A model generated the notes under the pieces. It had not been told where the DNA came from, searched no databases, and saw only the letters and a program-made list of their open reading frames with translations. The translations under genes and the position numbers were made by a program. From Asterella californica (lineage: Eukaryota; Streptophyta; Marchantiopsida; Marchantiales; Aytoniaceae), in assembly GCA_036924285.1 (NCBI GenBank), contig JAYKYS010000005.1:26014001-26078000 (forward strand): a DNA stretch of 64,000 nt, read 5' to 3'. The first letter of the stretch is position 1; each line of letters begins with the position of its first letter. Below are positions 11,794 through 24,900 of this stretch, piece by piece.

Positions 11794-14140
11794 TTACAAT
11801 CTCAAGACAAGAATAGGGTCCCGAACATATTGAAACTTGCAAGACAAGACAAAATGCTGCTCAGTGACCATTGCCAATACCAGAAGGAAGCTCAAAGTCG
11901 TAAAACAGAGGATAAGTATCAGATCCAACCTAACGTAAGCTTCACTGAAAGCCAAAGTGATGTCAGTGAGAAGCATGTCCTGGTCCTCTCCTTCAATTGT
12001 AATCTCTGTTTGGACATTATCGTTCTTATAATGCACCCGGACAGATTGCTGTGACTCCACTGCTGCTAACGACTTCTCATAAGGCAAGGTTTGAGGTTCA
12101 GAGGCCGGGACAGTAATTACGTGGGCGGTGGAGGTTTCCGAACTGGTTGAAGGGCCCGAAGTCATAACTGATGTTTCATTCAAATCAAATCCAGCGATTG
12201 CGTCTGGACTTATACTAGATGTAGCTTGTATTACTAGATCTGCAAGGTTGGCATCAGAAGGTAGCGTAGTCTGAGTGGCTATAGAACTCATTCTCTCCAC
12301 TTCTCTTTTGTCCTTAACCTTCGATGGAATTCCAGCCTCAGAACTGGTATGAGATGGGCCAGTGATGCTGGACCAGTTACTTGAGAAGAGGGCACTGGAA
12401 GATGATGCATTGGATAGGGTCGTCTGGGTCGGTTTCAGAGATTTTGAGAATGAGTCAAGCCCATCGCTGTCGTCCCTTGGGCCAGTGTACCGCTTCCTCC
12501 TACAGAATGAACATCAGTACGAAGCACCAGTCAGATGATCGGCGATTTAGACTGTGTGAACAGAAACACCAAAACAGACATAGTTACTCCCGATTACACG
12601 GCATTATTACTTCTAGCGTGCCTGCTCACCATATAATTAACTCGGCCTCTGTCTACCTCACATCAGTAACGAAAGACGCATCAAAACTTTGAGGACTCAA
12701 AGTTAAGGACCTTTTAGCCTGCAGACCAAGTTGTTATTCTATTCCGCTCGATGGACTCCGGTTGACTCTACAGAGCTTTCTCCTTCGCGCTTTACATGGG
12801 ACCTAATCTGCAGACCGTCGCAGAGCCCCGAAAGCGTCGCCAGACTCAACTCCAGCTTACGGGTCAAAGGGAACGATAGCATGAGATAAACCCTACGCGG
12901 CCTGATGAGGCCAAAACGAACGCATGAGACAACTCGAGCATGAGACCGTCTTCACATTCCCTTAGAAGGTTGCAAGCATAGAACGCAGAATGCGTCAACC
13001 GTGAGGAGCGATTGTCAGAGACAACAATTCTTACCCTGCTCGGAATTGCTCCCACGACGTTATTTTTGTGATTTCGATGCCTCGACCAACAAAGAGCGTG
13101 GAAGAATCCACCCCGGGCTGCTCCCGTACATGCTTTATGTACTCATTGGTAGAATCATACAACGCGTTATCGGCTACAACGATGGCTCCTGGTTTAAGGT
13201 GCAAAAGGTCGAAGAGCTGAATGTAGACAGAAGCGTCGCCTGTAATAAACACAAAATCCACATTTTCTCTTGTAGGAACAAAGTAGAGAGGCTCCTCACA
13301 GATAAATTCAACGTAATCATCTAGATCCAGTTCCTTAATGTGGCGTTGTACAATATCTTGTTGGGAATGGTCACCGTTGACAGAAATAAGACAGGTGCCT
13401 GTGGCCTTTGCAGCTGCTGCCAGAGCTATGGTTGACAGTCCACAACCAATTTGCAATATATGCCGAGAATTACTCCCAGCGGCTAGTGCAGAAAGAAACT
13501 CTGCACTAGCAGGTTCCAAAACAGGGGGGCGGCTACTTCTAGGCAAACGCTGCCTTTCAAGAATTCTTTTCCGCTGCAAAGGAAAAACAGAAAACAAAAA
13601 ATAAACAAGATTGAATACAACTGGCTAGTTTGATTGCCAGACTCCAAATCCTGAAAAAAACTACAAAAGAACCGCCATCCCCATTTCTTCCATTGAGCCA
13701 GGGACTTTCCACTGCCGACACGCTACTCTACGCAAGTAGATGCGCTGCAGTGTAGGTCTAGTAACATACTAAACAAAGACTGACACGTTGCTGCAGAAAA
13801 GGTAAACATGATACACAACATCATGTTCTAACAACAAAGTCGCGGTCGCCAGTGAACGCAAAAGATACATCATGTAGGAACGCTTCGTGTGATGACCATT
13901 TCACTGTATTCAAGACACTGAAATTTGGTGTATACACTCAACTTTCAGGCAATTCCAACCCGGAGACTCCTAGCCCAAACATGAATTGAAATCAGTTTCG
14001 TGAATAAAACAAGTGTTCGCACTCGGAGGAGGAGACCAGAAAAGAGAAAAAAACACGAGACTGACAGACAGCTACGAGCATCTTACCAGTCTCAAAGTCT
14101 CGGTGTATCCTGTGTTGGCAATATCCGGGTACCACGACAT
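11794..14140 (-). CDS. Class I methyltransferase-fold protein (DUF1442 / O-methyltransferase-like), 3' end uncertain
   Basis: Exons on the minus strand: 14140-14087, 13573-13035 and 12499 to at most 11794. Exon 1 gives MSWYPDIANTGYTETLRL, preceded by an in-frame stop. It joins exon 2 in phase (acceptor CTTTGCAG). Exon 2 carries a Rossmann-type SAM-binding start, RHILQIGCGLSTIALAAAAK (about residues 55-74), then NVDFVFITGDASVY and LKPGAIVVADNALYDS, ending VGRGIEITKITSWEQFRAG. The order fits plant DUF1442 proteins (start like WSPETASKAYIDTVK, end like VGKGLEI) and family-3 O-methyltransferases. A TAA at the end of exon 2 overlaps a strong donor (GG|GTAAGA). If spliced, exon 3 adds an in-phase Ser/Thr-rich tail ending in a hydrophobic stretch that may be intron read-through. 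Substrate unknown. Core confidence is high; the tail and stop are not settled. Confidence 0.7.
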
Positions 14141-17104
14141 TTCTTCCCGCGGATCGCAACTTCAGTCTATCACCTCCTGTAATTTTCCATCACCTCACAG
14201 CGCCTCGATTCTGCATTGCTGCGAAGCGATAGGCACCCGCGTAAGATGCACTCCTCTTGCTCTCTAACATCTCGGTCGTCATCGCAAGCGTCACACCTTA
14301 GGCTTGAAAAAGGTACTGATGTATGCTGGGATTGTGAATCAGTCGAGAAATCCCGAAGCGCTCACGAACGCAGACGTCTTTGCTTACATCGCAGCCACAT
14401 ACCAGCCAGCACTTTCGGTAGCTCCTCCATGGAATCATCAGTGTTCTCTTCTCGGTACAATATACCAAGAATCGAAACGCAACCAGCGCCTGGGAGATTC
14501 ATACGAGGCTATTATTTATTCATTTACTGATTTATAATTAGTAGTAGTAGTTTATACGAGGCAATAATACGAGCAGAGTTGTAATAGGACCAATCAAATC
14601 TTAGTTGTCAACGTAAGGTAGCAACCCATATGTAGTTCACTTTATGCATTAGACAATTCTTTTATCGGACGATCATAAGAGAAAGCCATCACCTAATAAA
14701 TATACATGCAACATATGAACTTCTGGGGAAATTCTACCCGTTGAATGTTTTCGGAAAAACATAAGTGTCACGCAGAAATTCTATACCAATCTGAATGCTA
14801 AAATCAAGGTTATCTCTAAATGTTACTCACTCCTGGAGATGTGAGAAGATCCCGTCATAACCCACAAGAGAAGTGTGGACTCGTGCGCTTTAAAGAATAC
14901 AATTGCGAACATCTGTTTGACAAAATATATATATATTAATCAATAGATAAATTTATTACCTAAACTTTTCATCAAGAAATATTAAGTACTAAATTAAACT
15001 CTTGCATATTTGCATAATCCATAAGGAGATGGAAGAGGGGAATAGTCCAGGAAGTTAGACTAAACTAGAGAGCAACTCACCATTTGTAACGGGAGATAAG
15101 TTGTTTGCGCTTCATACATGATGTCCTCCACGAGTACATCAAATTATAAACGTTGCATTAATCATAAACCTGGAGTTGCAAGGAGCCCTGAGTACAACAT
15201 AAAGATCAATATCGAGAAAATGATATTCTTGTTTACTTAAAAGTTTATTTATGACTATTTTTCTGTATAGAAAAGTTTATTTATAAATTAAATTGCATGC
15301 ATATTTGACCACCTTCATCTGAAGGTGGAAGACGTGGCTATATGCAATGCATCTTGGGGAAAGTTTCTTGATCAGGATCTTGTGGTTTCCAATAAATTTG
15401 GAAGGAGATGTAGGTCAGAATAAAAAACTGAAATAGGTTAAAGACAGATGATGCTTTGAGCTTCATCCATTCTTTGAAGTTTTGTTTTCTACTCGCATTT
15501 GCTGGCACATTTGAGCTCGAGGTAAATGTAATATGTTAATTTTTTAAGAAACCTATGTGACTAAGTGTATTATTAAATTTATTTAATGGTGTTTTATTGC
15601 AACAGATATAATTTGGTAAGTAAATCATAAAGTAATTAGTTTCAGGAAGCTTCAGTTAATATGGAAGAGTGTTGTCAACTTGGTTCAATCGTGCCTGCTT
15701 TATGCGAACACTAGAGGATCGCAAGTACGTTTGGTCTACAGTAACCTAATTTGTTAATACATGTAATATATGTAAGATAAAGTTAAAATCTTAGAATAAA
15801 CTTACAAGTAAATGTCTGAGTTACTAGATTTTTCTCCTGTGATACAGTCTTCCGCTTGTTGATGGACATCTCACCAAAGAAGCGAAAATGTATATGAAAT
15901 CATAAAATCGATAATCAGTGATCGGATTATCAAGATTCATTATTGTTTATATTTGTTACTTGGGAAAAATATATCGTTTCAACTATTTACATGCTTAATA
16001 CATTAAAGACAAGGTGAAATTGCAGTGGAATTGTAGGGGCTATGCTTGCTGGAATTGCAGGGCTATGCATTTGAAATTTATCTAAATTTGATTTTCTTTT
16101 CCTCTAGGGTTCATATAACAAAATAAATACACTCAAAGACAAAAACATAAAACTTCTTAATGAGATTGACAACATAAAGATAGTTATGTATAATCTTTCG
16201 AAAGGAAATTCAAACTAACTTACAACAAACAAGACTAGATGAATCATATTTTGAAAAAATATGTTTTTGTTTTTAATATTATTAATATTTTAATATATAT
16301 TGAATAATCAGTTATAAAGTTAACCACACAGCGTAAGCTATACGAGAACTCTGATTTAAATCCTAATTCAAAAGATTTGACTTGAAAGGAAATCTTATGA
16401 GCAAGAATAAGTTGAAACAGCAATATATCAAGAAAACTATATCGATGTATAATGGCAAGAATCATATTTGAGATTTTGAGAGCAACTCAATGTTAAAACA
16501 GGACACGAGTGGAAATTAAATTATATAAAATCAACTCTTAAATGGATTGAAGATTGTTAATACAAACATCTTACAAAAAATGTGTTGAAGATGAAGCAAT
16601 GAATGATTGAGACTAATGTTGTCTTTGTAATATTTATGTTCTTCGCGTCTAGTGAAACATGTACATCTCTTATTATTCAAACTTAGACAATTGCGTTGGT
16701 TTTATCTGTACTCAGATAAAGTTCTGTAAAAAAATTGACTAAATGTGGAATATTACAAAAAAATCATGGATATTGTATAATTAAATAACTATGCAACTTG
16801 AAAATTCATGTGTAGAGCATTATATTATTCGATAGAATTTATATTAGATCATGTAAAAATTCCAAATCCTAGAATCTGGAAAAAAAATCTTGTCAATGAA
16901 AGAACACGAAAACCATAAATCGAAGCAATTCTTATCTTTCTAGGGTGGTTTCTCGCTTAATCTAGATACCCAAAGTCATCCACATATTTTTTAATACCCT
17001 TACTAGATAAATTTGCTGACAATAAAACTTTTAACTATAATTCTAACAAAACTGATACAAATACATCTTTTACAGATCAAACATATAAAATTTTGGAAAT
17101 TAAA
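14141..17104. other. Intergenic AT-rich stretch upstream of the methyltransferase gene
   Basis: Just upstream of the methyltransferase start (14141-14540) the DNA is moderately GC-rich and probably holds its promoter and 5' UTR. A 77-codon plus-strand frame from 14304 has no recognisable similarity. From 14.5 to 17.1 kb the sequence is strongly AT-rich with no gene-like frame and no repeat I could pair elsewhere in the window. Confidence 0.5.
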
Positions 17105-17265
17105 GCTTTTACTTTCCCCCTAAGAACCGTGCGTGCGAGTTTTCACGGCATATAGCTGACCTAAACCCCGTGTAACGGAGTGGGAACCACACAGTGCTCG
17201 GAGTTTCCTTGGGGTTGGTCAAGCTTGGGGCCACCCTAGCCCACTGAGCCCTAATCCTTTATCCT
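17105..17265 (-). other. Group II intron-like fragment, probably from an organelle genome
   Basis: On the minus strand the segment reads a conserved-looking run including GTGAAAACTCGCACGCAC followed by GGTTCTTAGGGGGAAAG, the hallmark stem and purine run found near the ORF-bearing domain of group II introns. Upstream are GCCCCAAGCTTGACCAACCCC-like and GTGGTTCCCACTCCGTTACACGG-like phrases of the kind seen in plant mitochondrial introns. Its composition is more GC-rich than the AT-rich flanks. I infer a nuclear insertion of mitochondrial or plastid DNA. No intron ORF remains. Recognition is by pattern only. Confidence 0.45.
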
Positions 17266-18995
17266 AATCCAGGCATTTTGCTGTGTGTACCATATTGAAC
17301 CAGAAAGAAATTAACGCACACAGCACCTCTGATAGTGAAAAATCGAATTGTGTGTATGCAGCGATGTGTATATATATTGGACAGTATTGGACTTAGTATT
17401 CTGCCTTCCCGGGTTACCAAGTTTGAGAAGTCTTTGGTCCAAAGTGCGCAGCACCTCTGATAGTGGCGCCCGACATGGTAGGGGCCCTCCCTACGGGCCC
17501 CTTAATATTCAGAAATCAACTTTTAAGACCAAAAGGCAGTATGTAGACTTTTCATTTAACTTACGTAGAGATGACTTGAAATCTAGTTTATTATACAATA
17601 ATAAAACAAACACATGTACATGCCAATACAATGGAGCTATAATTTATTTTACAATTAAACGATAAAATAAAATTTGCTTCTGTTAACATATTTAAAAATT
17701 TGAAGTAAGAGACTTAAATATCGGTACCTTTTGTTGAATCAAATTTAAGTCGAATAACCTATAACCAATAAGAGATAAACAACCCATATAGACCAAATCT
17801 CATAAACGTCAATTCAGTGAAAGCAAAACGTTGCTGAACCTTAGGGTAACACATAAGGTGCGTGGCGGTAGCTAAATTAGTAGATTTAACCATAGGTGAA
17901 AGACTGGTGAAAGACTGTACCCCTATTATAGCTGGCGGATTCCATATGCAATGACAGCTAGCTCTACTGTCCGTTGAATTCAAAACAGTCATGTTAGTGT
18001 CCCCAAAAGCACAGCGCGTTCAGTAGCTTGGAACCAACAACACTGAGAAGCACGCGAAAACGCAATCCACAACAGAAAATACCAAATCATCGCTTGTAAG
18101 AAACAAAAGAGAATCTGAAACAACGTCTTACTAGATTTCATTTCCAAAGTTCAACTGAAGACCAAAGAAGATTGCTTTACTGCAATCCGACAAGAGTGTG
18201 GTGTATAATTAGCCAATTGGAGTTTCGTTAACCGGAACGTACTTATCCTGTGTCAGAAAACTTCATGACATGTGGATGTGCGTCGAAAACACTTCCGAAC
18301 AGACGACGCGGCGCGGCACGGTTTACTTCGGCGGAACAAAACTGAACTGGCTGAATGACAAATGATAAGGTTCCAGCAGCTCATGTATGACTGCAACATT
18401 TATTGCGCAGGATATAAGGGACTCCCTCTCGAAACAAACCATACTTGACTACTAGATCGCGATCATAATTCCGGCATACAAACCGAGCCCAACAATCGGA
18501 TGAAATCACGACACAAGGGCTGTATTGTACTTGGCTTGACTTAGATTCTACAAACGACTCTAAACATGAACGCCAGGGACAGTGCACGCCGCCCTGGAGT
18601 GATGCAAAATAAATGCGTTCCCTTCTCTCAAATCCAACTCTACTAATAATGTTACAAGAAATGCTGACGATCACTCTATGTCAAAATTGTGAACCAGCTT
18701 CACACAAGAGCCGTGGGAGTGGCACAATCTGCGCCTTCCATTTCCGAAAGGCTCTTGCATAATTCGAGTGTAAATCTAAGAGAGGTATTTAGATAGCTAC
18801 TTTGCAGGCAATCTTCTTATCACAAGATCCACTCGATCAATTGAGGGCACACAGCTTGCAAGAGGCCAGAATCTACACTCTGACACCGAAACCCTAATAA
18901 GTTTTATTTCAGCCCATGGCATCTTCTGCGGACACTATAAAACTCCGCCGCCTTCAAGTTGTTGGATGAATGTACATACCATAGCAGACAACAAC
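17266..18995. other. Intergenic stretch and probable E2 3' region
   Basis: No supported coding frame. A 17-base phrase CAGCACCTCTGATAGTG occurs twice (17321-17337 and 17449-17465). The part nearest 18995 lies downstream of the E2 stop codon and will contain its 3' UTR and poly(A) site, which I could not place. Confidence 0.5.
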
Positions 18996-21900
18996 TCATA
19001 GCAGCATGTTTGTCGGATCTGTCAAGTTTGACGTGAGTGCTTTGAGAAAGCGACCTGCAAGATCTTGAAAATGTTAGGCTCTCGACTGAACAAATACTCG
19101 GTAGGCATCTTATTTACACATTTAAGTTTGGTATGGATGTCAACCCGTGGAAGCATCATATGTTACTACTGGACAAACTGCTTCAGTCGGGTTTTTCTTC
19201 TATTTTGCTATAACGCCCATTCTTGGCAAACGTGAAGATTTTTGTCCGGCTGAGATACACTGGCTGCTTCTGCATGAAAGTAGTTAACGCTTCCAAGCAT
19301 ACAACTAACAAATCTAAAGTGAATACAAAAACATTCGAGCACTAACCTGCGATATCACCGTCGACCACTCTGTGATCCGCTGACAATGTTACACACATCT
19401 TCGTTACAGTAACTGGACGTCCTTCACCTGGATGCAAACAAAAAATGGACTGAGATTCTGGAAAACATAAGACATGTCATCAAATGTTAAACGGCTTTCA
19501 ATGTTCAGCACTACTCTTACAGATTCGTCATCTTGGTTAAAGACTAGAATAATCAGTATTACCTTCGGCAAACTCCTCCCAAGTGACGTGCTTTTCACCT
19601 CTCCCAACGGCTAGGATACATGCCTGCGCCATGCGAGTGTTAAACATGATGAACCTTCATAATGTGATTTAAGTACCCTAACCCAATCGGCTATAAGATG
19701 AACACCACAACGAATGAGCGTAGCCTCTTAGTATCTAATGATTCCATGGATCCATGAGGAAGTACTTAAGACGCACAGCGGGATGTTTCAAGTGGTTCAC
19801 TGTGAGATATTGCGTAAATACAACTGATAGGTCTAACTCAACCAGTATACGACGTGAGATGTAGCTAGAGCTTTCATGATAATGATTATCTTGTGATTTC
19901 CCTACGACAAGTTCCTTCGCATAGTTAGCATTACTATATGCAGCATTAAGCAAGTGGGTATATGAAGCTCTTCACATATTTTGGTGGACACACACATGAC
20001 CGACTAGGACGGCTTCCATACTCTCAGGACATTATCCAACTTTTCAAGCTTGAACTTGCTGCGAGATTGAGAAACTAAATGCACGAGGGGTTCAACATAC
20101 CTGAGGAGGGTTGATGACAGCACAAAATCGGTCCACTGGAAACATCCCTAAGTTCGAAATACTGCACCAATTGAGTCCGTGTGAGACTCTCAATTCTGAA
20201 CGGCATCGGAGTTCTCAACGCAAACAGACGAGAACCAGTGTCTGCAAACAGGATACGGCACGAGCTGCGAGGACAAGAGGACAAACCTGAAAGTGCCTCC
20301 TTGGAATTCCTGAGGTTTTAGTTTACCAGCCCGAGCCTTCTCTGCTAGAGATTTCACCTGATTATTCATACAACAAACCTTATCAGTATGCTAGCATTTC
20401 CTCAAAACACTGAAAGTCGCATAGATTTCCAAAACCTTATCACATGTTCCCAATCTGCAGAGTAATGCGAAACTCTACAGTCAGACCAAGTTAAGAGACT
20501 TGAAATCTATCCAGTACAGCCCCGTTCACCTCACCTCAGCAGAAATTTCTGAAAGTGATTTCTGATCCGCATTCTTGACTATAGGAGTCATTAAACCCTG
20601 GAATCAAGATCCGAACAGATATTCCACTCTTAGAACCTGCTCTTACTCGGAATAGTGCAACCACCGACGATTCCATGCACCAGCTCTCTCACGGCTTCAG
20701 CTGATTGTACTCACCTTCTCAGTGGCGACGGCGATGCTTATGTCAACTGATTGGTTTGACAACACATCCCCCGCTTTATCATCCCAGAAAGCTGCAATGC
20801 TTACAAAAAGAAGGATTTCAGAGCTGTTGCCACAACAGGAGTCTTACACTGCAGAGAATTACAGTTGACACAAACTTCCTTCAACGTTCTGACGTTGTTG
20901 GAAGAGAACTTCAGTAAATCAAAACATACCATTTGCCTCTGGAACAGCTTTCAATGCAAGAGCAGCCGCCCTGATAACAAAATCGTTGACAGAAATTGAA
21001 ACACCATGCTTCTCTGCAAGAAAGAGAGAGTCGAGGACAATCAGTACATGTTGTATGAGGAAATTTGATTCATACTCTAAGATCCAAGAAAAAGTTACAC
21101 TTTAAATGACAAAATACCAGAAGCCCGCCGAAACGACTAGTCCAAGCAGCATGTCTTCAAGGAATCCGAACATGAGACTGCGTAAAATACTCCAGCTAAG
21201 TTGAAGAAAATGAACCTTTCAAGCTTTTCCGAAGCGCCAAAGTTGGATCCAAAATCGCGTCTAGTTTAAACACAAGGAAACAGAAGAGTTAGACCAAAAA
21301 CCCAAGGACGAGAAAGACTGCGAGTAAGCGAAGTATCCATCCTCCTCCTCCGCCTCTCCATAGAAACACATGTAAGCGAGAAGAATTTGCTTCAGTTAAA
21401 CCTTAAATGCTCCAAGATTTCTACACTGACTGTTCAGTCACTCACCAGAGCTCAGATATAGATGTGGCGTTCCCATTTTAGACTCTAGCAGCCTCTGGGC
21501 AATAATCTGCAACGCACACGGAAGAACGAATTTCCCATTTAGAGAGTACATGATATACCACGTGTGCTTCTCCTACTCTCCTGCTTCACTTGCAGAAGAC
21601 ATTATATTAGAACTAAGTTTGAGTCCCCCTCCCTGTTGATTACGATTTACAGGGGCTCTCGGCTCTACCAATCTAGTCCCATAGGATGAACGAATTATAA
21701 GTCTTTAGTAGGATACATTGCACTCGTGAGATGCTTCACACCCAGCGACTGTACCTTCCGTATCTGGGTTGTAGGAATATCCGTATAGCCAAGGTCTGCA
21801 GTCGCCGGCAAGGCGGGGGATTTGGCAGTAGCAGCAGGAGGTTTTGCGGAAGGTGCAGAAGGGCTCCTCGGTTTCGGCGAGCCAGACTTCATGGCATTAA

Positions 21901-24900
21901 GCACATCACCCTTCAGAATCATCCCGTGAGGACCTGTGCCCTCCACTGATGCTGCGTCTAGTCCACTCTCAGCAAGATACCGCCTTACAGATGGCCCCAC
22001 CCTACTCTTCTTTGGGCCTGCTTCTGGTAGGTGAGAAGGCTCTGGTGTTGTCGCAGCAGCAGTGTCCGCTTTTGGGGCTGGATGAGCTTCTGCTGGTTGT
22101 CCTCCGGTATAGTTCGCAAACTTCTCTACATCACCCTCATCCTCCACCTGCACCAAGTTCATGGACTTTTAAAATACCTGCCTCCATCCTTCTGTCATCC
22201 CAAAAATTGCTCTGCACTCAGCTCCGCTAGCTCAGGATACTGGAAGGTCAAACAATACCTAGAAACTCTGAAGATTTACTACCACTGAGAATTCAGGGAT
22301 TCTAAAATTGCAATGAATACAACTCGGATAAAAACGAATGTGGAGTTCCAACAGATGATCCTCTTATCAAATCGAAAATATTGTTCTGAGCTGATTCACT
22401 GTTAAACACTCCAGCAAGCCACATGGAAACCTTACCACCACACAAAGGGGTTGGCCCACTGGAATGTCTTTCGTACCGGCTTGCATTAATATCTTAGCCA
22501 AAAAGCTGCAGGCGGCAATAAACCAAAATAAGATCAAACCACATCCTAGCTTCACGCACTAAAATGCTGAGCAGTAAGCAGTACCACCTAGCGACAACAT
22601 GGACTTGTGGTCAACTTTCCAGCATTCTACCAATAAACTGCTTGTGTCCAAATGTTAGGCTCCAAGACGTTTTAACTTGAAACACTTGCGTTGTGTTGCA
22701 CTGTAAGCACGATATGTACAACCACGTAGACGTTTCTTTCTAGCCGGTCAAGAGAAGAAATGAAATAGGATTTGCTCCTTACCCATCCTCCATGGCTTCC
22801 ATATCGAGTGTGGCCTTGTCAGTCTCAATCTCACAAAGCACGTCTCCTGCTGAGATCTACGAAAACCACACGGAGCACGTTGGAACAGGTACCAACGACA
22901 AGTAGATAACTTCAAATGCAAAACAAAATCGGTAAAACCTCAGTCATCTTTCGAATTACTGGTCTGTAGGACTGGGAGAACCAATAACCCGATAGTGCTC
23001 GTGGTTGAGCCGTACCTTATCACCTACATTCTTCTTCCACTTCACCACATTGCCTTGAGTCTGCAGTATCAGAATACAACATGAATTTATTCGCACATCT
23101 TGATAGCGAAACACAACCCTACAGTAAATTTCATCCTACGACTGCAAGCACTAGCAACTCTGGAACTCTTGCAGTCGACATTATTCAGAATTTGGCTAGT
23201 AGCTCAATAGCTAAGCAGGTTATACCTCCGAGCCACAATAAACCATAAGTCACGTTCATACATACCATTGTCGGGGACAATGCCGGCATGGTGATACTTT
23301 CATGAGGAACATCTGCTGACATCACAAAAGTAGTAAGAGGCAAGGAGGTTCACCATTAAGAATGCATCAGCGTTTACCTGGACTCTGCTAGAAAAGTTTC
23401 AACCGAGACCTTATTAACGGTATAGTTCCCCACATCACGTTCTACCTCGACTATACGACGAGATTTGACAAGACATAAAAAGTACCAGGGGCTGGTGAAG
23501 AGCTGACTGGCTCTGGGCTTTCCAACTCAGACGAAGAGGAAGTGGAAGAACTGGCAGGCTGGGGCGCTTCAGACTCAGGAGGTGAACTTGCGGGAGCATC
23601 CGCTGAATAGTTTGCAAACTTGCCGATGTCGTCCTTCTCCTCAACCTATTCGAAGATTAATCAACGACGGAAAGGTTACTTCAAAAACATGAGACGTCCA
23701 TGCTTGGTGAGCGCCACCAGGTCCCAAACTCGGACCTTCCTAATCAAGTAAGAGAATCTCAAACATTTTTATTAAACTGTCTCTATGGAGACCGTACACA
23801 CCTTACGGGGAGCATCTGAAACTTTTAAAACTTAAGCTGAAAGAAGAAGGCTCGCGTTGTCCAAACAGACTCTTGAACAACTAGAAGGTAGAAGCTACAC
23901 AACAATTTGAAGAGTAACGCCTTGTCAAGAATGCCCGTAAAAAACAATGAGACTGGAAACTGGAGAGCTTACCACGATGCAAAGTGGCGTCCCCACTGGA
24001 AGATCCTTGGTCCCATCCGGTGCTAAGATTTTGGCCAGGAAACTGTGATACAGTTACGACCAACAGCCATTCAGAAATAATTCTTCTTAAAGAAGTCCGA
24101 AAAGCTTAGTTTCAAACTTGGACCGCATTCTTCCGTAAGAACTCGACTGGAAGAAAAAGCTCGTAACAGATTCTCCGTCAACTTCATTGATATGGGATCT
24201 AACGATAAGGGACGTTTTACTTAGATTATCAAGCTTGGCAAGAACGACATCTGGAAGTGAGTCAGCGAGCAACTTCGTCCAGTTGGAAAGTTACTGCCGT
24301 CTCAAACAGGCAAAATTATTGGTAGGAGATACGCTGGAGTTACAACCAAAGTTGTGTTGATCAGTCTCACAGTGCCACAGTAACATACAGGCTGCGCATT
24401 TGACCGATTGACACTACCATGGGGTTTGCTTATGAGCTTTGATCCATTCCTGGCAGTCAGTATTGGTTGTGCAGCGACATACCCGTCTTCCATGGCTTCA
24501 AGGTCAAGGGTTGCCTTGTCAGTCTCGATCTGGCAGAGCACATCTCCAGCTGCGACCTGAAGCCGCAATAATTTAGCACCATCAACATAAATCTCAACAG
24601 CGTGCTAACAAAGGCGACTTGGTGATAGAAAGCGAAGGGCTCGTAAACATTACTGAAGTACACCAAAATTTTCCCGCACAAATTATGCAAATACAAGGAT
24701 ATACCTGATCTCCTTCCTTCTTCTTCCATGTCGCGACATTTCCTTGAGTCTGCAGTTGTACAGAAGCTCTGATTAGTGATCCCGACAACACTGAAGAATT
24801 CCGTAACAAAATAAATAATTCCAAATCATTTAGGAGTTTGCAACCAAACCAAATAATTCCAAATTATTGTACATCATCCTACAAGTGGAACTCTGGCTAC

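Noticed and set aside
17440..17480. TGGCGCCCGACA resembling a tRNA-Lys primer site next to a repeated 17-base phrase
   Set aside because: No LTR pair, polypurine tract or internal element could be found; the 17-base repeats are too short to be LTRs.
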